A stretch of 64,000 nt of DNA from Halorubellus salinus (GTDB lineage Archaea > Halobacteriota > Halobacteria > Halobacteriales > Natrialbaceae): contig NZ_JAJCVI010000001.1 in the NCBI RefSeq assembly GCF_020567525.1, forward strand, positions 434,001 to 498,000, in the 5' to 3' direction. Below, piece by piece: positions 1 through 8,983 of the stretch; the stretch's first letter is position 1, and each line of letters opens with the position of its first letter. The notes under the pieces are model-generated. The model was not told the origin of the DNA, did no database searches, and was given only the letters and a program-made list of their open reading frames with translations. The position numbers and the translations under genes were made by a program.

Positions 1-1263
1 TCGACCGTCCTCGCCCGCGACTGGGACGTCCTCGTGCTGGACGAAGCTCATTACGTGAAGAACGAAGACACCGACCGGTACGAACTCTTAGAGAAGCTCT
101 CCTACGACTACGCGTTCTTCCTCACCGCAACACCGATCCAGAACGACGTCACCGACCTCTACAACATCATCTCGCTGCTTCGACCGGGACTGTTCGGGAC
201 GCGTGAGGCGTTCCACAACTACTTCGTCAACAAGTCACAGGAGACGCTGGTCAACCGTAACGAACTCCAAAACCGTCTACGGAAGGTGATGATCCGCAAC
301 CGCCGTGACGAGACGGACATCGACTTCACGCCTCGCAATGTGACGACGCGTACCTTCGAACCCTCGCCGGCAGAAAAAGACCTCTACCAGTCCGTGACTG
401 ACTACGTTCGCACGGCCTACGGCGAAGATCAAGGCCAGAAGCTCGTTCTGATGACTCTTCAGAAGGAGGTAGTCAGTAGCCCCGAAGCACTCAAACAGAC
501 CGTGGAGCGGCAACTCGACGTTGAAGACGGGAAGGTCGTCGCTCACGCCGACCAGCTCAATCGAATTCTCGACTGCGTCGACGCGGTGAAGACACCGACG
601 AAGTTGGAGAGCGTCCAGCGCATTACCAGTGAGGCACGGGAACGCGTGGACAAAGGACGAGTGATCGTGTTCACCCAGTTCCGGGCGACTCAACAGAAGC
701 TGATTGAGACATTCGCTGATCAGGGCTACACAACTCATCCCTTCCACGGCGGGCACAGCAGCGACGAGAAGGAGGAAATCGTCGAACGGTTCGAGGAGGA
801 GGGTGGGGTTCTCGTCTCGACAGACGCCATGAACGAGGGTCGGAATCTCCAGTTCTGCAATGTGATGGTCAACTACGATCTGCCCTGGAATCCGATGAAG
901 GTCGAGCAACGCATCGGTCGTATCCATCGCATTGGGCAGGAACGAGAGGTCTACGTGTTCAATATCGCGCTGGAAGATACCATCGAGGAGTACGTCCTTG
1001 AGCGACTCTACCACAAGATCGACCTGTTCCAACAGTCGGTCGGCGAGCTGAGCGAGATTCTGACTCGACTGGAAGAGACGGGGCGCAACTTCGAGGACGA
1101 AGTGTTCGAACGGCTGGTCTCTGCAGATTCGGAGGTTGAACTGGAGAACGACTTCGACGCAATGGCGATCGACCTGCAGGAACAGCGCGACCTCGCCGAC
1201 AAGCTCGAGGACTTCAACAAGGGCGTCTTCGAGGGATTCGACTTGGGGGACAGTGATGACTGA
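1..1263 (+). CDS. SNF2-family DNA helicase/translocase, C-terminal part (5' end outside window)
   Basis: The frame is open from base 1, so the gene starts upstream of the window. The DEAH box of helicase motif II lies at about bases 37-48, followed by motif III (LTATPIQN), a SNF2-type RecA-like second domain with VIVFTQFR, a STDAMNEGRNLQF segment and motif VI (QRIGRIHRIGQ). These are hallmarks of SNF2 ATPases that translocate on double-stranded DNA, of the HepA/RapA or DISARM DrmD kind. The ATP-binding motif I must lie in the missing part. Its stop overlaps the next start by 8 bases, so the two are probably co-translated. Which SNF2 subfamily it belongs to cannot be decided without the N-terminus. 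Confidence 0.93.
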   Translation, partial: STVLARDWDVLVLDEAHYVKNEDTDRYELLEKLSYDYAFFLTATPIQNDVTDLYNIISLLRPGLFGTREAFHNYFVNKSQETLVNRNELQNRLRKVMIRNRRDETDIDFTPRNVTTRTFEPSPAEKDLYQSVTDYVRTAYGEDQGQKLVLMTLQKEVVSSPEALKQTVERQLDVEDGKVVAHADQLNRILDCVDAVKTPTKLESVQRITSEARERVDKGRVIVFTQFRATQQKLIETFADQGYTTHPFHGGHSSDEKEEIVERFEEEGGVLVSTDAMNEGRNLQFCNVMVNYDLPWNPMKVEQRIGRIHRIGQEREVYVFNIALEDTIEEYVLERLYHKIDLFQQSVGELSEILTRLEETGRNFEDEVFERLVSADSEVELENDFDAMAIDLQEQRDLADKLEDFNKGVFEGFDLGDSDD

Positions 1264-2416
1264 CGCAGCCCTCCCAGTCACCGAGCGGGCAGTCGAGCGT
1301 TTTACTGAGGCGTACTTGCGGTCGCTGGGGGCCCAAATCGAAAAGCGGGGACGTCGGTGGACAGTCACGCTCCCCGGCGACGCTGACACCGCTCTGGAAT
1401 TGGATGGCGACGTACTGGAGATTGTAAGCGATCCGGACGAGGTCGACGAGGGAGTTATCGCCATTTCACCGGAAGCGCCATTCGTAGAGCGAATGCTCGA
1501 CGAATCGGCTGACAAAACACCCCTTGGGGTGCTCTCACTGACACAAGACCAGTTCGAGTTGCAACTGCCCCCGTGGATCACTGGTGGAACAGTCGAAGTC
1601 GTGGATCGATCGTTCACTCCATACTACGATAGACGTGCGCTCTGTGCGCTCTTCCACGTCGGCATCGAAACCGTCAGCGAGTACCAGACGGAGGAGCTGC
1701 ACGCAGTAGCGGTCGACCTCAACGATCACGAGGAGCGCCCTCGACTCGCGGAGACGTACTTGGATCTGGCTGAAGACGACCAGCAAGACCCCTCTGAGGG
1801 AAGGCAATTCGATGAGCAGACGTTGAGTGACGCGATCGAGACTACCAACGAAGTTCTGGAACGCGAGATTGCACCGATGGTTCGAGACACACGGGAACGT
1901 GCGACGCGTGCTGCAGAGGTGGAGCTAGACGAGTATCGGCAGTTCGTACAGCAGCGCCGAGAAGAGATAGACGAAGAGATCAGTCGCCTAAACGATCGAA
2001 TCGAAGACGAGACCGAAGCAATCGACGCCGCCACCGAACAGGCGGAACGTGTCGAAGCTCTCCGGAAGCGAAAGGAACTCCAGTCGGAACTGGATGACCG
2101 ACGAGCCGAACTCGATGATCTCACGGAACAGATAGATAGGAATTTTCCAGAGAAACGGCGAGAAGTTCGGGAACGACATGACCTGACCGTCCGAATGCGA
2201 CCGGTAGCAGCAACGTCGGTTTCGTACGAGCGAGGCGATCTCATCCTCGAACTCACCACGGGTGATGCGACTGTCGAGAAATCGTACTCGTATGCCATTG
2301 GAGCGGGAGTGATGGAAGAGCCGAGTTGTGATCGCTGCGGGCGGCAACTGACGGAGGAGAACCCGCTTGCTCTTGAGAGGAACCGCGTTATCGGTGACAC
2401 CTGTTGTGGGAACTGA
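1256..2416 (+). CDS. coiled-coil protein with C-terminal zinc ribbon, partner of the SNF2 helicase
   Basis: This is a 386-residue protein of unknown function. The ATG overlaps the end of the helicase gene by 8 bases; the longer open frame upstream is only shadow of that gene. The N-terminal half is an acidic globular region. Residues roughly 200-320 are rich in E, R and D with heptad-like spacing and predict a long coiled coil. The C-terminus has CDRCG followed some 20 residues later by a CC pair, a probable zinc ribbon. Fixed overlap with the helicase suggests an accessory subunit that binds nucleic acid or protein, but no named family is recognised. Confidence 0.85.
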   Translation: MTDAALPVTERAVERFTEAYLRSLGAQIEKRGRRWTVTLPGDADTALELDGDVLEIVSDPDEVDEGVIAISPEAPFVERMLDESADKTPLGVLSLTQDQFELQLPPWITGGTVEVVDRSFTPYYDRRALCALFHVGIETVSEYQTEELHAVAVDLNDHEERPRLAETYLDLAEDDQQDPSEGRQFDEQTLSDAIETTNEVLEREIAPMVRDTRERATRAAEVELDEYRQFVQQRREEIDEEISRLNDRIEDETEAIDAATEQAERVEALRKRKELQSELDDRRAELDDLTEQIDRNFPEKRREVRERHDLTVRMRPVAATSVSYERGDLILELTTGDATVEKSYSYAIGAGVMEEPSCDRCGRQLTEENPLALERNRVIGDTCCGN

Positions 2417-2421
2417 GGACG

Positions 2422-3123
2422 TCAGTCGCCCAGGTGGTACAGAATGGTATCTGGAGTAGTTCTGAGTATGCTTCCCGTGAGTGCGTCAACCGTCGATTGG
2501 GCTGAGGAAACGGCGAACGAACAGACGTCAGCCGGGGTTCTGTAGCCAATACCAGTCAACGTCTCTCGCAGTTCCGGGGTCAGTTCTGCCTTACCCACAT
2601 CGACAGTTGGTAGACCAGCATCTCGTAGAGCGGTGAGAGCCGCCGGCGACCTCGAAAGAAGAACGCCACCATTCGTGAGAAACGAGAGTTCCTCCTGGAG
2701 GGCCATCAACAGTCTCTCACGCCGGTCAGGGTCGTTAATCGCGTTCCCCCACTGCAAGTCGGCATGGACTTTACCAGAGAAGCCCTCCACGCCGTTCTGA
2801 TCAAGCAGTTCACCGACATCCTCGGGAAAAGCTGGTTCAGCCTGTCCACGGTAGAAGTCCCACAAGTTCGACTTCTGGACGGTCGATTCCGTTTCGTCCG
2901 TGAGCAGTCTGTAGAACGCCGCGGGAACGTAGAGTTCGCCAAGCCGAGGTTGTGTCGGCGTGCCCCCTAGTGTGGCCTGGGTCTGTGAAGAGAAGACGTT
3001 AGAGTCGGTCAATCGGTCGAGAGACCGACTTGCGACGAGAAGCGACGGATCGAGCAACACGTCGATAGGCGGTTCGAATTTTCGCTCCAACTCGTTTCGG
3101 AGCTGGTCGTTGCCGGCACTCAT
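2422..3123 (-). CDS. uncharacterised protein, possibly PIN-like
   Basis: A 233-residue protein convergent with the helicase partner, with only 5 bases between the two stop codons. The early strand IDVLLDPSLLV and the later strand GGVLLSRSP have the beta-alpha arrangement of PIN-like nucleases, but the usual acidic cluster is not evident, so this is only a resemblance. The composition is acidic and no membrane segments are seen. It may be a nuclease-like or regulatory component of the same island cassette, or an unrelated orphan. Confidence 0.75.
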   Translation of the reverse strand: MSAGNDQLRNELERKFEPPIDVLLDPSLLVASRSLDRLTDSNVFSSQTQATLGGTPTQPRLGELYVPAAFYRLLTDETESTVQKSNLWDFYRGQAEPAFPEDVGELLDQNGVEGFSGKVHADLQWGNAINDPDRRERLLMALQEELSFLTNGGVLLSRSPAALTALRDAGLPTVDVGKAELTPELRETLTGIGYRTPADVCSFAVSSAQSTVDALTGSILRTTPDTILYHLGD

Positions 3124-3758
3124 TTGAGTCTCGTTTTAGTACCAACCCTGTTAAACACCACTACCAGGAGATGGCACATCGGTCGTTACTCCTACTCATT
3201 TCGACCTGACTGAGAGGACAATCAAGGCCGAGTCTACTATCTACGGGTAATGGTTCTCAATGCGGAGGAGAGTGCGAAGGATGTCGAAGAGTAGAACTGC
3301 AGAATGCTCGAATGAGGCCGCTCCGTAGGGGTATTGGCCATGAGCGAGTAGGTTCAGAGGTTCATACCTTCCGCGTCCATGGACTGATGTTCAACACACA
3401 CCCCGAGGTCATCATTGACTTCTCTTGCCTCGAAACCAAGGACTTCGCCCGGCTCAAGTCGATTCACTTCTGTCTCTCCAGACCAGTCGTCTACTTCGTG
3501 GAAAACCTGCCCCTACGTTGGATGCGACATCCCAGAGCAGCTGGTTTCGAAGCAGCTATTGTAGGTCGTCAACCGAACCGTCAAGCACGAACTGGCGAGA
3601 GTCGACTAGGAGTGGCGCTGTGATTAGGGTTCGTATGACTTCGAAGCAGACCCGGGCACATCGACGCAGCAGAGCTTTCAGCGAGCAAAGTGACCGTAGA
3701 GACTCTCCTCAGTGAGGGAATCGAACGAAAGCGTCCCTTGACGTGATTGGGCAGCCGG
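3124..3758. other. 635-base gap with decayed gene remnant
   Basis: No intact gene is seen. The codon content of 3354-3512 on the minus strand suggests a decayed gene (listed separately), and weaker coding-like stretches continue to about 3700 in other frames. The rest shows no recognisable RNA, repeat or mobile-element ends. Confidence 0.5.
3354..3512 (-). pseudogene. remnant of a protein-coding gene
   Basis: Fifty-two codons read without a stop on the minus strand, with haloarchaeal composition rich in E, D and V (for example FHEVDDWSGETEVNRLE and GEVLGFEAREVNDDLG). The frame is closed on its 5' side by TAG at 3513-3515 and no good start codon precedes it. A further coding-like stretch (about 3525-3650, another frame) ends in a stop. 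The pattern fits a gene broken by stops and frameshifts. The original product is not recognised. Confidence 0.4.
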
Positions 3759-4346
3759 TCACTTGTAGTGGACGAGAACCGAATACCACGAGTCGGGCGC
3801 GAGCCACTCACGGGTCTCCTCAAACTCTCGGACTTCGAGTTCGTCAACTCCATCTCCCCACATTCCCTTGTACGCAGTTTCGATGGGAGTCTTCAACACC
3901 TCGGCAGCTTCTTCGGCTTCTGCTTCGGTCTCGAAATGTTTCAGCCATGCCGCACGGCTAGAACCGACAACTTGCGGAACGTGGACGTTAGCATCCGAGA
4001 TACCCTTGATGGCAGCTGCCTTGTGGACGTCCATCCCGTCAGGCACGGAAGAGAACTCCAACTCACTGATCGGACGCACCATAACACCCCGCCCTCGGTC
4101 AGTAAACCAGATGTCGATGTCATAGTAGCCGCTGTTGAATTGTCGAATGACATCGTCCCTCAGAAGGTTGACGCCGTATTTGTCGAGGGAACCGACGAGA
4201 ACGCCCTCTTCCCGTCGCTCCACTTCCATCGGCTCGTAGTCGTGCTCCTCAACCAGCGGCGTCCACTTTCGTTCGACCATCTCTTCGAGGCGGCGTTCGA
4301 TACTATTCAGCCGGTCAGCGTCGACGGAGTCGCTTTCAGTTGACAT
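3759..4346 (-). CDS. uncharacterised acidic protein
   Basis: A 195-residue protein with no recognised family. The N-terminal 35 residues look helical; the middle alternates beta-like segments (YDIDIWFTDRGRGVMVRPI); the C-terminal part has an E/A-rich helix and ends VLVHYK. An archaeal TATA element at 4367-4378 lies about 27 bases before the start, which supports this start and leaderless expression. It has no signal peptide or membrane segment and stands alone in the island. Confidence 0.75.
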   Translation of the reverse strand: MSTESDSVDADRLNSIERRLEEMVERKWTPLVEEHDYEPMEVERREEGVLVGSLDKYGVNLLRDDVIRQFNSGYYDIDIWFTDRGRGVMVRPISELEFSSVPDGMDVHKAAAIKGISDANVHVPQVVGSSRAAWLKHFETEAEAEEAAEVLKTPIETAYKGMWGDGVDELEVREFEETREWLAPDSWYSVLVHYK

Positions 4347-4366
4347 CGCACTCTATGCTACGATGG

Positions 4367-4378
4367 AATACTTAAGAA
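4367..4378 (-). promoter_or_regulatory. TATA element for the 3759-4346 gene
   Basis: On the minus strand it reads CTTAAGTATTCC-like, centred about 26-27 bases before the ATG, the spacing expected for a leaderless archaeal transcript. Confidence 0.5.
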
Positions 4379-4547
4379 GGCAGACACGGTAGCCTGCTCA
4401 GGCCAGAGTAACATTAGACGGCCTCTGAGTCGACTTTTTGACTGTTTTCTCATCTGAAGAGCTCGACAAGACGGCTGTGTGGGAGATGACTCACCCCTTG
4501 GACAACATCCTTATCACTTGAACTGCCTCGACGTGTGACTGGACTGA

Positions 4548-5072
4548 ATGGACAACCGTAGTGAGAACCAGAGTAACTCTGAGTTCGCAACGACAACAAC
4601 TGATGACGAAATCGAAGCCGAAACACTCCACGACGCAGCGCGTGAGAATAGCCATAGGCCTAGCGTTCGCGAATTACTCGCAGACACCCAACGCGGTCAG
4701 GATTGGCTCCATCGTGAGGCAGAGGCGATGGAATTCGACCCCTATGAGGTGTACCGTGCCCTCGAACGCGTGCAGGAGAACTACGACGCATTCGAGGGTG
4801 CAGAACGACGTCCGGTCGTCGGTCACGGTGAGAACTACGTTGCCTTTGGACTCAACGGGGCGGACTGGCACGCCCTCTTTGAGGTCATCAGACGGGGAAT
4901 CGATGACGAGGAGAAGCGAGACTACATCGCACGCGTCGTAATAAAGGTCATGAGCGACATCACTGGAAGCGACTGGCGATCTCATAACTCGCTTCCGCTC
5001 CTCTTGCCGGCGGGTGAAGTCCGCGACGTTCTCGCCTACCACAAGGAAGTGTACGAAACTTCGCGGTCGTGA
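4548..5072 (+). CDS. uncharacterised protein upstream of the DNA methyltransferase
   Basis: A 174-residue acidic protein of unknown function. The first 40 residues are low-complexity (N, S, T, E, D) and probably disordered; the rest is helical, with HDAARENSHRPSVRELLADTQ and a hydrophobic C-terminal helix around LPLLLPAGEVRDVLAYHKEVY. It ends 72 bases before the preferred methyltransferase start and probably shares its transcript. A specificity or accessory role is possible but cannot be shown. Confidence 0.72.
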   Translation: MDNRSENQSNSEFATTTTDDEIEAETLHDAARENSHRPSVRELLADTQRGQDWLHREAEAMEFDPYEVYRALERVQENYDAFEGAERRPVVGHGENYVAFGLNGADWHALFEVIRRGIDDEEKRDYIARVVIKVMSDITGSDWRSHNSLPLLLPAGEVRDVLAYHKEVYETSRS

Positions 5073-5144
5073 GACGGCTCTGTGTCGAATTGTTTTCCCT
5101 CATTCAGGCACTTTCATCACCGTCGATTGAGAGGTGAGGGTATA

Positions 5145-6302
5145 GTGTCGTCACGCAATCGTCTCCTCGTTGGGGATGCACGCGATCAACTGTCGGAGGT
5201 TCCTAATGAGAGCGTGCAGTTGACAGTCACCAGTCCGCCCTACAACCTCGGAAAAGACTACGAGGACGATAGCGACGACCGGCGTCCTGTCGCCGAGTGG
5301 CGGGAGTTGATGAGCGACGTCGTCTCCGAATTGTTCCGCGTGACGGCACCCGATGGGAAAGTCTGCATCAACATAGCAGCGTCCTTCGACTCCGAGGGTG
5401 AGGGCCGATACCGACGCGTCCCGCTACGGAGCCACGTAATGGAGATATGTCGAGACGCTGGCTTCGATTTCTTCGACGAGTTCGTCTGGGTCAAAGAGCA
5501 GTATGCAACTCACGGCGATGGCGCTCTCCTTGGCTCGCACCCATATCCGACGAACGTACCTGTGAATCAGCGCCATGAGTACGTTCTCGTCTTCCGCAAG
5601 TACGTCTCCGAGGACTACCATGATCGGCGCAATCTCCCACTCGTGGGGAGTGAACGGCGTGAAGTCTCCAAACTCACCACTGAGGAGTGGCGCGAGTATG
5701 CACAGAGTGTTTGGGAGCTTCCACGTCCGAACCCAGATGTTGAGATCGACCACCCCGCGGTTTTTCCACTGGAACTCCCTCATCGGCTAATCGCATTGTA
5801 CTCTTTCGCCGGCGACCTCGTTCTCGACCCGTTCGTCGGGACAGGAACTACCGCGGTCGCCGCAAAGCAGGCAGGGCGGGATTACGTCGGCATCGATCAG
5901 AACCAGTCCTATGTGACCACAGGGAGGCAACGCCTCGATACCTCAACCGATGAGAGAGAAGAACAAGAACCGGCCGCACCGTCACCGCCGGACGAGGTCG
6001 CTCAGTACATTCGCGATGCCCTCGATAGACAGGATCCGACCACGCTCCGATTGATTGCTGACTACGCGGATGGGCTGGCCACACACCGTGAGTTTGTCCC
6101 CGACGAGGAGGTAGACCAAGTCGTGGGCGAGGAAGACCAGATTTTAGGGGTAAGACGAACTCACAACGGCACAATCGTGATGAAGGAGGTGCCATGTGGA
6201 AAGGAGAATTGTTCGTCGTGTCCACACGGCCCGTACAAGTACCGGGTCTACCGCGATGGAGGGAGCGTGAAGACTGAGTATCTTGGAGCAGTCGAGTTTT
6301 AA
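5145..6302 (+). CDS. site-specific DNA methyltransferase (N4-cytosine/N6-adenine) with zinc-binding C-terminal tail
   Basis: It transfers a methyl group from SAM to an exocyclic amino group in DNA. The catalytic motif TSPPYN lies at residues 29-34 and the SAM-binding motif DPFVGTGTT at 228-236. Motif IV before motif I marks the beta-class order. Residues about 283-385 form an added domain with C351, C356, C359 and HGPY at 361-364, resembling DUF6788. GTG at 5145 is chosen because a GAGGTGAGG ribosome site precedes it; a GTG at 5082 would add 21 unlikely residues. No restriction endonuclease is next to it. Confidence 0.93.
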   Translation: MSSRNRLLVGDARDQLSEVPNESVQLTVTSPPYNLGKDYEDDSDDRRPVAEWRELMSDVVSELFRVTAPDGKVCINIAASFDSEGEGRYRRVPLRSHVMEICRDAGFDFFDEFVWVKEQYATHGDGALLGSHPYPTNVPVNQRHEYVLVFRKYVSEDYHDRRNLPLVGSERREVSKLTTEEWREYAQSVWELPRPNPDVEIDHPAVFPLELPHRLIALYSFAGDLVLDPFVGTGTTAVAAKQAGRDYVGIDQNQSYVTTGRQRLDTSTDEREEQEPAAPSPPDEVAQYIRDALDRQDPTTLRLIADYADGLATHREFVPDEEVDQVVGEEDQILGVRRTHNGTIVMKEVPCGKENCSSCPHGPYKYRVYRDGGSVKTEYLGAVEF

Positions 6303-6512
6303 AATCGTGGTTAAGACGGAGGATCAACTGTCTCGGTGAGATGTTTTCCTTCCCGCTATCGCGGTTACTGATGACATTAAACGACCGTTGAGAAAGCCCT
6401 CACATCCCCTACTTCAGACGTCGAGAAACTACCCTCCGGGTGAGTGTGAAGGCGAAAACGGGCGGCTCATCTTACCACACTATTGACGGTAGAGAGGCTG
6501 CCGGGTTTGAAC

Positions 6513-6522
6513 CATATAAGTA
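6513..6522 (+). promoter_or_regulatory. TATA element for the 6549-7334 gene
   Basis: CATATAAGTA lies about 31 bases before the ATG at 6549, a normal archaeal promoter position with a very short or absent leader. Confidence 0.55.
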
Positions 6523-6548
6523 GGGGTCGGTAAGGTACCGGCGCCGTT

Positions 6549-7334
6549 ATGGCAACCACACCTGACCTCAGCGAGGTCGCAGAAACGCTCGTCGACAACG
6601 GCGCCACATACGTCGCCGCGAGTGCGCCGTCGCTCGTCGATGAGCCCGCACAGCTCTACTACCATCTTCCCGCTGGCACCCCTAATGACCAGCAGGAAAC
6701 CATCGCCACGTACCTGAATGAGAAGGTCGGTCATCGGCCCTACGAACAACAGATTGGCGACATCTGCATCGCTGGCGAACCGACGCCCGTCTGTGTCTAT
6801 CACGTCCTTCGGGGCGGCCTGCACCTTTACCGCCGGGTACCGGTGTACGTACCCGAGCGGATGGCGGGACTCGACCCCGTCGCAATCGAGGATGGCGTCA
6901 CTACCGTCCGGGAGATCGTGGAGACCCAACCCGTCTACGAGTCGCGGCCGGCCGAGACAGTCGCGCTCAAAGACGTGGTCGAAGAACTGGCCGAGGCCGG
7001 CGCGGCATCGGTTGAGATGGCCCACCAGTTCCTCGTGAGGGGGGAGCCGACAGTTGACCTCCGGATTCCGGTGACGCCGGCGGACGCACAACCCATCGTC
7101 GGCCCTGTCGATGCAGTCAAGTTCGGCGGGGAAACTTACCAACTCCACACGACGCTGACACTGGACGGCCCGTACGGCTCCACGCCGGACTGGACGGCAC
7201 TGTACGTCAGTGACACCGTCAGAGGACTTGAACCGGTGTCGGTCGAAGACGGATGTGAGACAGGACGAAATCTGCTCGCACGAGCAAAAGCCGCCGACTC
7301 ACTGCGAGAGTTGGAGCCGCCAGCGAACCGCTGA
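6549..7334 (+). CDS. uncharacterised two-repeat protein
   Basis: A 261-residue acidic protein with no recognised family. It appears to hold two similar halves. Each has an alpha-helical opening (LSEVAETLVDNGATYVAA and VVEELAEAGAASVEMA), then beta strands, then a LYRRVPVYVPERMAGLDPVAIEDG or TALYVSDTVRGLEPVSVEDG segment. The second half repeats the R-GL-PV--EDG pattern, suggesting internal duplication. No signal peptide or membrane segment. The start is supported by the TATA element at 6513. Confidence 0.8.
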   Translation: MATTPDLSEVAETLVDNGATYVAASAPSLVDEPAQLYYHLPAGTPNDQQETIATYLNEKVGHRPYEQQIGDICIAGEPTPVCVYHVLRGGLHLYRRVPVYVPERMAGLDPVAIEDGVTTVREIVETQPVYESRPAETVALKDVVEELAEAGAASVEMAHQFLVRGEPTVDLRIPVTPADAQPIVGPVDAVKFGGETYQLHTTLTLDGPYGSTPDWTALYVSDTVRGLEPVSVEDGCETGRNLLARAKAADSLRELEPPANR

Positions 7335-7778
7335 CGCTCTGCCTCTAACTTGGATTTTCAGCATCGCAAGAACTTCGTAGGGAGCTTAACTGTCTGAACT
7401 AGTCTACGTACTCCCCTCTCCTCAGTGGGTTAGGAACCGAACCGTGTCTACGGTCTCCTACAGGAGAGCGTCCTAAAACTATGAATCCGTATCCACGAAT
7501 ACATTCACCCATCCATTGGGTTGGTTCGAGAAACCATGAGTCCCTGACTTCGTGGAAAATCAGCCACAATGCCCTTTTTCATGTAGATAATGCTGCTAGC
7601 GCAGTGCAACGCAAATAGCCATACTATCAGTAAAGTATTGTGTTGTTTCTCAAAAAGGAGAACTATTAATTAGCAATCGGCCGAGTGCATAACTGATTTG
7701 GTATGATGGGGCCGCTACAGTGAGCTAGAGCACGCCAGACAGCCGGACGACATACGAACAGGCAACTAAGCAATTGAG
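7335..7778. other. 444-base AT-rich gap, no gene supported
   Basis: AT-rich stretch typical of island spacer DNA. A minus-strand frame of about 60 codons ending at 7399 is open but has no recognisable motif or start. A short perfect inverted repeat (TCTCCT-AC-AGGAGA) lies near 7461-7474. No RNA gene or insertion-sequence end is recognised. Confidence 0.5.
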
Positions 7779-8342
7779 ATGCCGAAACACCGCAGAGACA
7801 AATCTATGTACAACGAAAACCCGCAGCTCGCCAAAATCACGTTCCGCGCCGAAGACAACATCAGTGATGTCGCCGACGAGAGCCTCGTCACCATCCGCGA
7901 CAGCCTACTCGAGGAGGCTACCAGTGATGACACCAACGACGTCGTCGGCCCCGCCGCAGTCGCCGTCGAAGCTAACAGTCGCATCTCCAACACAGACGAA
8001 CCTCCCACCCATATCGACCCCAGAGACGAAATCGACGACATCGAGTCCCTCACCGACGACACCATTCGCAAGTACAACGACGACCTCGCCCGGAGTGCCA
8101 CTCGCCGTGGATGTCCCGCTCCTGCCACTTGTCCAAAGCGTCTTCTGCGCGGTCAAGGCCTTCCAGCCCACGCGCTGCGTCGATGGTGGCGCCGATTCCG
8201 GGGTGGCGGCTGTTTCCCTCCTCGACGATCTCTTCGAGAAGGTCTCGCAGTTCTTCGAGGCCTCGCCGTCCGCGCTCCTCCTTGTCCAGTTCCTCGCACA
8301 TATCCGGACACTCGGTGGTTCGTCACCTCATCGATAGGATAG
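7779..8342 (+). pseudogene. 5' part of an acidic protein, fused to foreign sequence at about 8095
   Basis: The frame spans 187 codons. Residues 1 to about 108 are acidic and haloarchaeal in style (ITFRAEDNISDVADESLVT, then a helix ending TIRKYNDDLAR). After that the composition flips to R-, P- and W-rich nonsense that is antisense to the coding-like 8050-8301 minus frame. The start could be ATG 7779 or ATG 7806. I read it as a gene that lost its 3' end. The original function is unknown. Confidence 0.5.
8050..8301 (-). pseudogene. 5' part of a coiled-coil protein, cut at about 8095
   Basis: An 83-codon minus-strand frame. The first 68 residues are coding-like and helical (MCEELDKEERGRRGLEELRD, then a D/E/L-rich helix). 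The last 15 are basic and lie opposite the coding part of the plus-strand frame. Both convergent genes therefore lose coding character at the same place, near 8095. This is what a deletion joining two truncated genes would give. No family recognised. Confidence 0.45.
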
Positions 8343-8404
8343 CGGAAGTTGGTGAGTGAGGGGGTAGACGCCTGAACACTTTGTTATCGAAGTCGGGTAC
8401 TGAC

Positions 8405-8779
8405 CTACTCTCTGCCGTCCGTAATCGAGTCGTGTAGCAGTGTGACCTCAGGGTGGCGGTCTGCGACTCGGTCAATGAGCATCTGTGTGTTTCTGCAAGT
8501 ATCGACGGTCATCTCTGTCATCGTGCGCCTGCAGTAGAATCCTACATCTCGATCTCCCTCCTCGTCCGCCCAAGAGAGGTACTCGCAGAACGCGATCTTC
8601 ACGTAACCTTGCACGATGTCGATGTCGAGCCCGTCGGCGAGTCCAGCCTCGTCCTCGAGTTCTTGGGTTTTGTCCTCGGCCTCGGAGAACAACTCGTCCA
8701 GCAGATCGCGGTCAATCCCGTGCTCGTGTACGAGTACGTTCAATCCTTCATCACTGTCGTCGAACTCGGGGCCTCGCAT
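8405..8779 (-). CDS. uncharacterised acidic protein
   Basis: A 124-residue protein starting at ATG 8777-8779. The longer open frame to 8953 adds an R- and P-rich stretch unlike haloarchaeal coding sequence, so the shorter start is preferred. Two helical parts (DEGLNVLVHEHGIDRDLLDE and DIVQGYVKIAFCEYLSWADE) are followed by a cysteine-containing segment (FYCRRTMTEMTVDTCRNTQ). No family is recognised. Confidence 0.65.
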   Translation of the reverse strand: MRGPEFDDSDEGLNVLVHEHGIDRDLLDELFSEAEDKTQELEDEAGLADGLDIDIVQGYVKIAFCEYLSWADEEGDRDVGFYCRRTMTEMTVDTCRNTQMLIDRVADRHPEVTLLHDSITDGRE

Positions 8780-8983
8780 ACTTTCTTCGACATCCGTGCT
8801 ATCGGATAAGCGTCTGTGTGGCCGCGTGAAAAATGGAGTCCTGAGACCCGTCCCAAGCGGGTCTGTGTCCCTCGCTGACCAACCGTGATTCCCGGCGAAC
8901 CCTTCCCAAGGGGGCTCGCTCTCCGCAAATATTCGTAATGCGATTATCCACAAAAGGGTAGGTACGCGTGCTGCTCGTCAGAG

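Noticed and set aside
277-1617. 446-codon open frame on the minus strand opposite the SNF2 gene
   Set aside because: It spans two better-supported plus-strand genes and their overlap, and its composition is what antisense of acidic haloarchaeal genes produces.
1-6302. Complete DISARM system
   Set aside because: Only a SNF2-type helicase and a methyltransferase are present; no DrmA, DrmB or DrmC-like genes are seen, and four other genes or gaps separate the two.
6497-6513. Sequence resembling a tRNA T-arm (CCGGGTTTGAACC), possible attachment-site remnant
   Set aside because: No pairing T-stem or acceptor stem flanks it and it does not match the tRNA-Lys 3' end; it is more simply part of a promoter.
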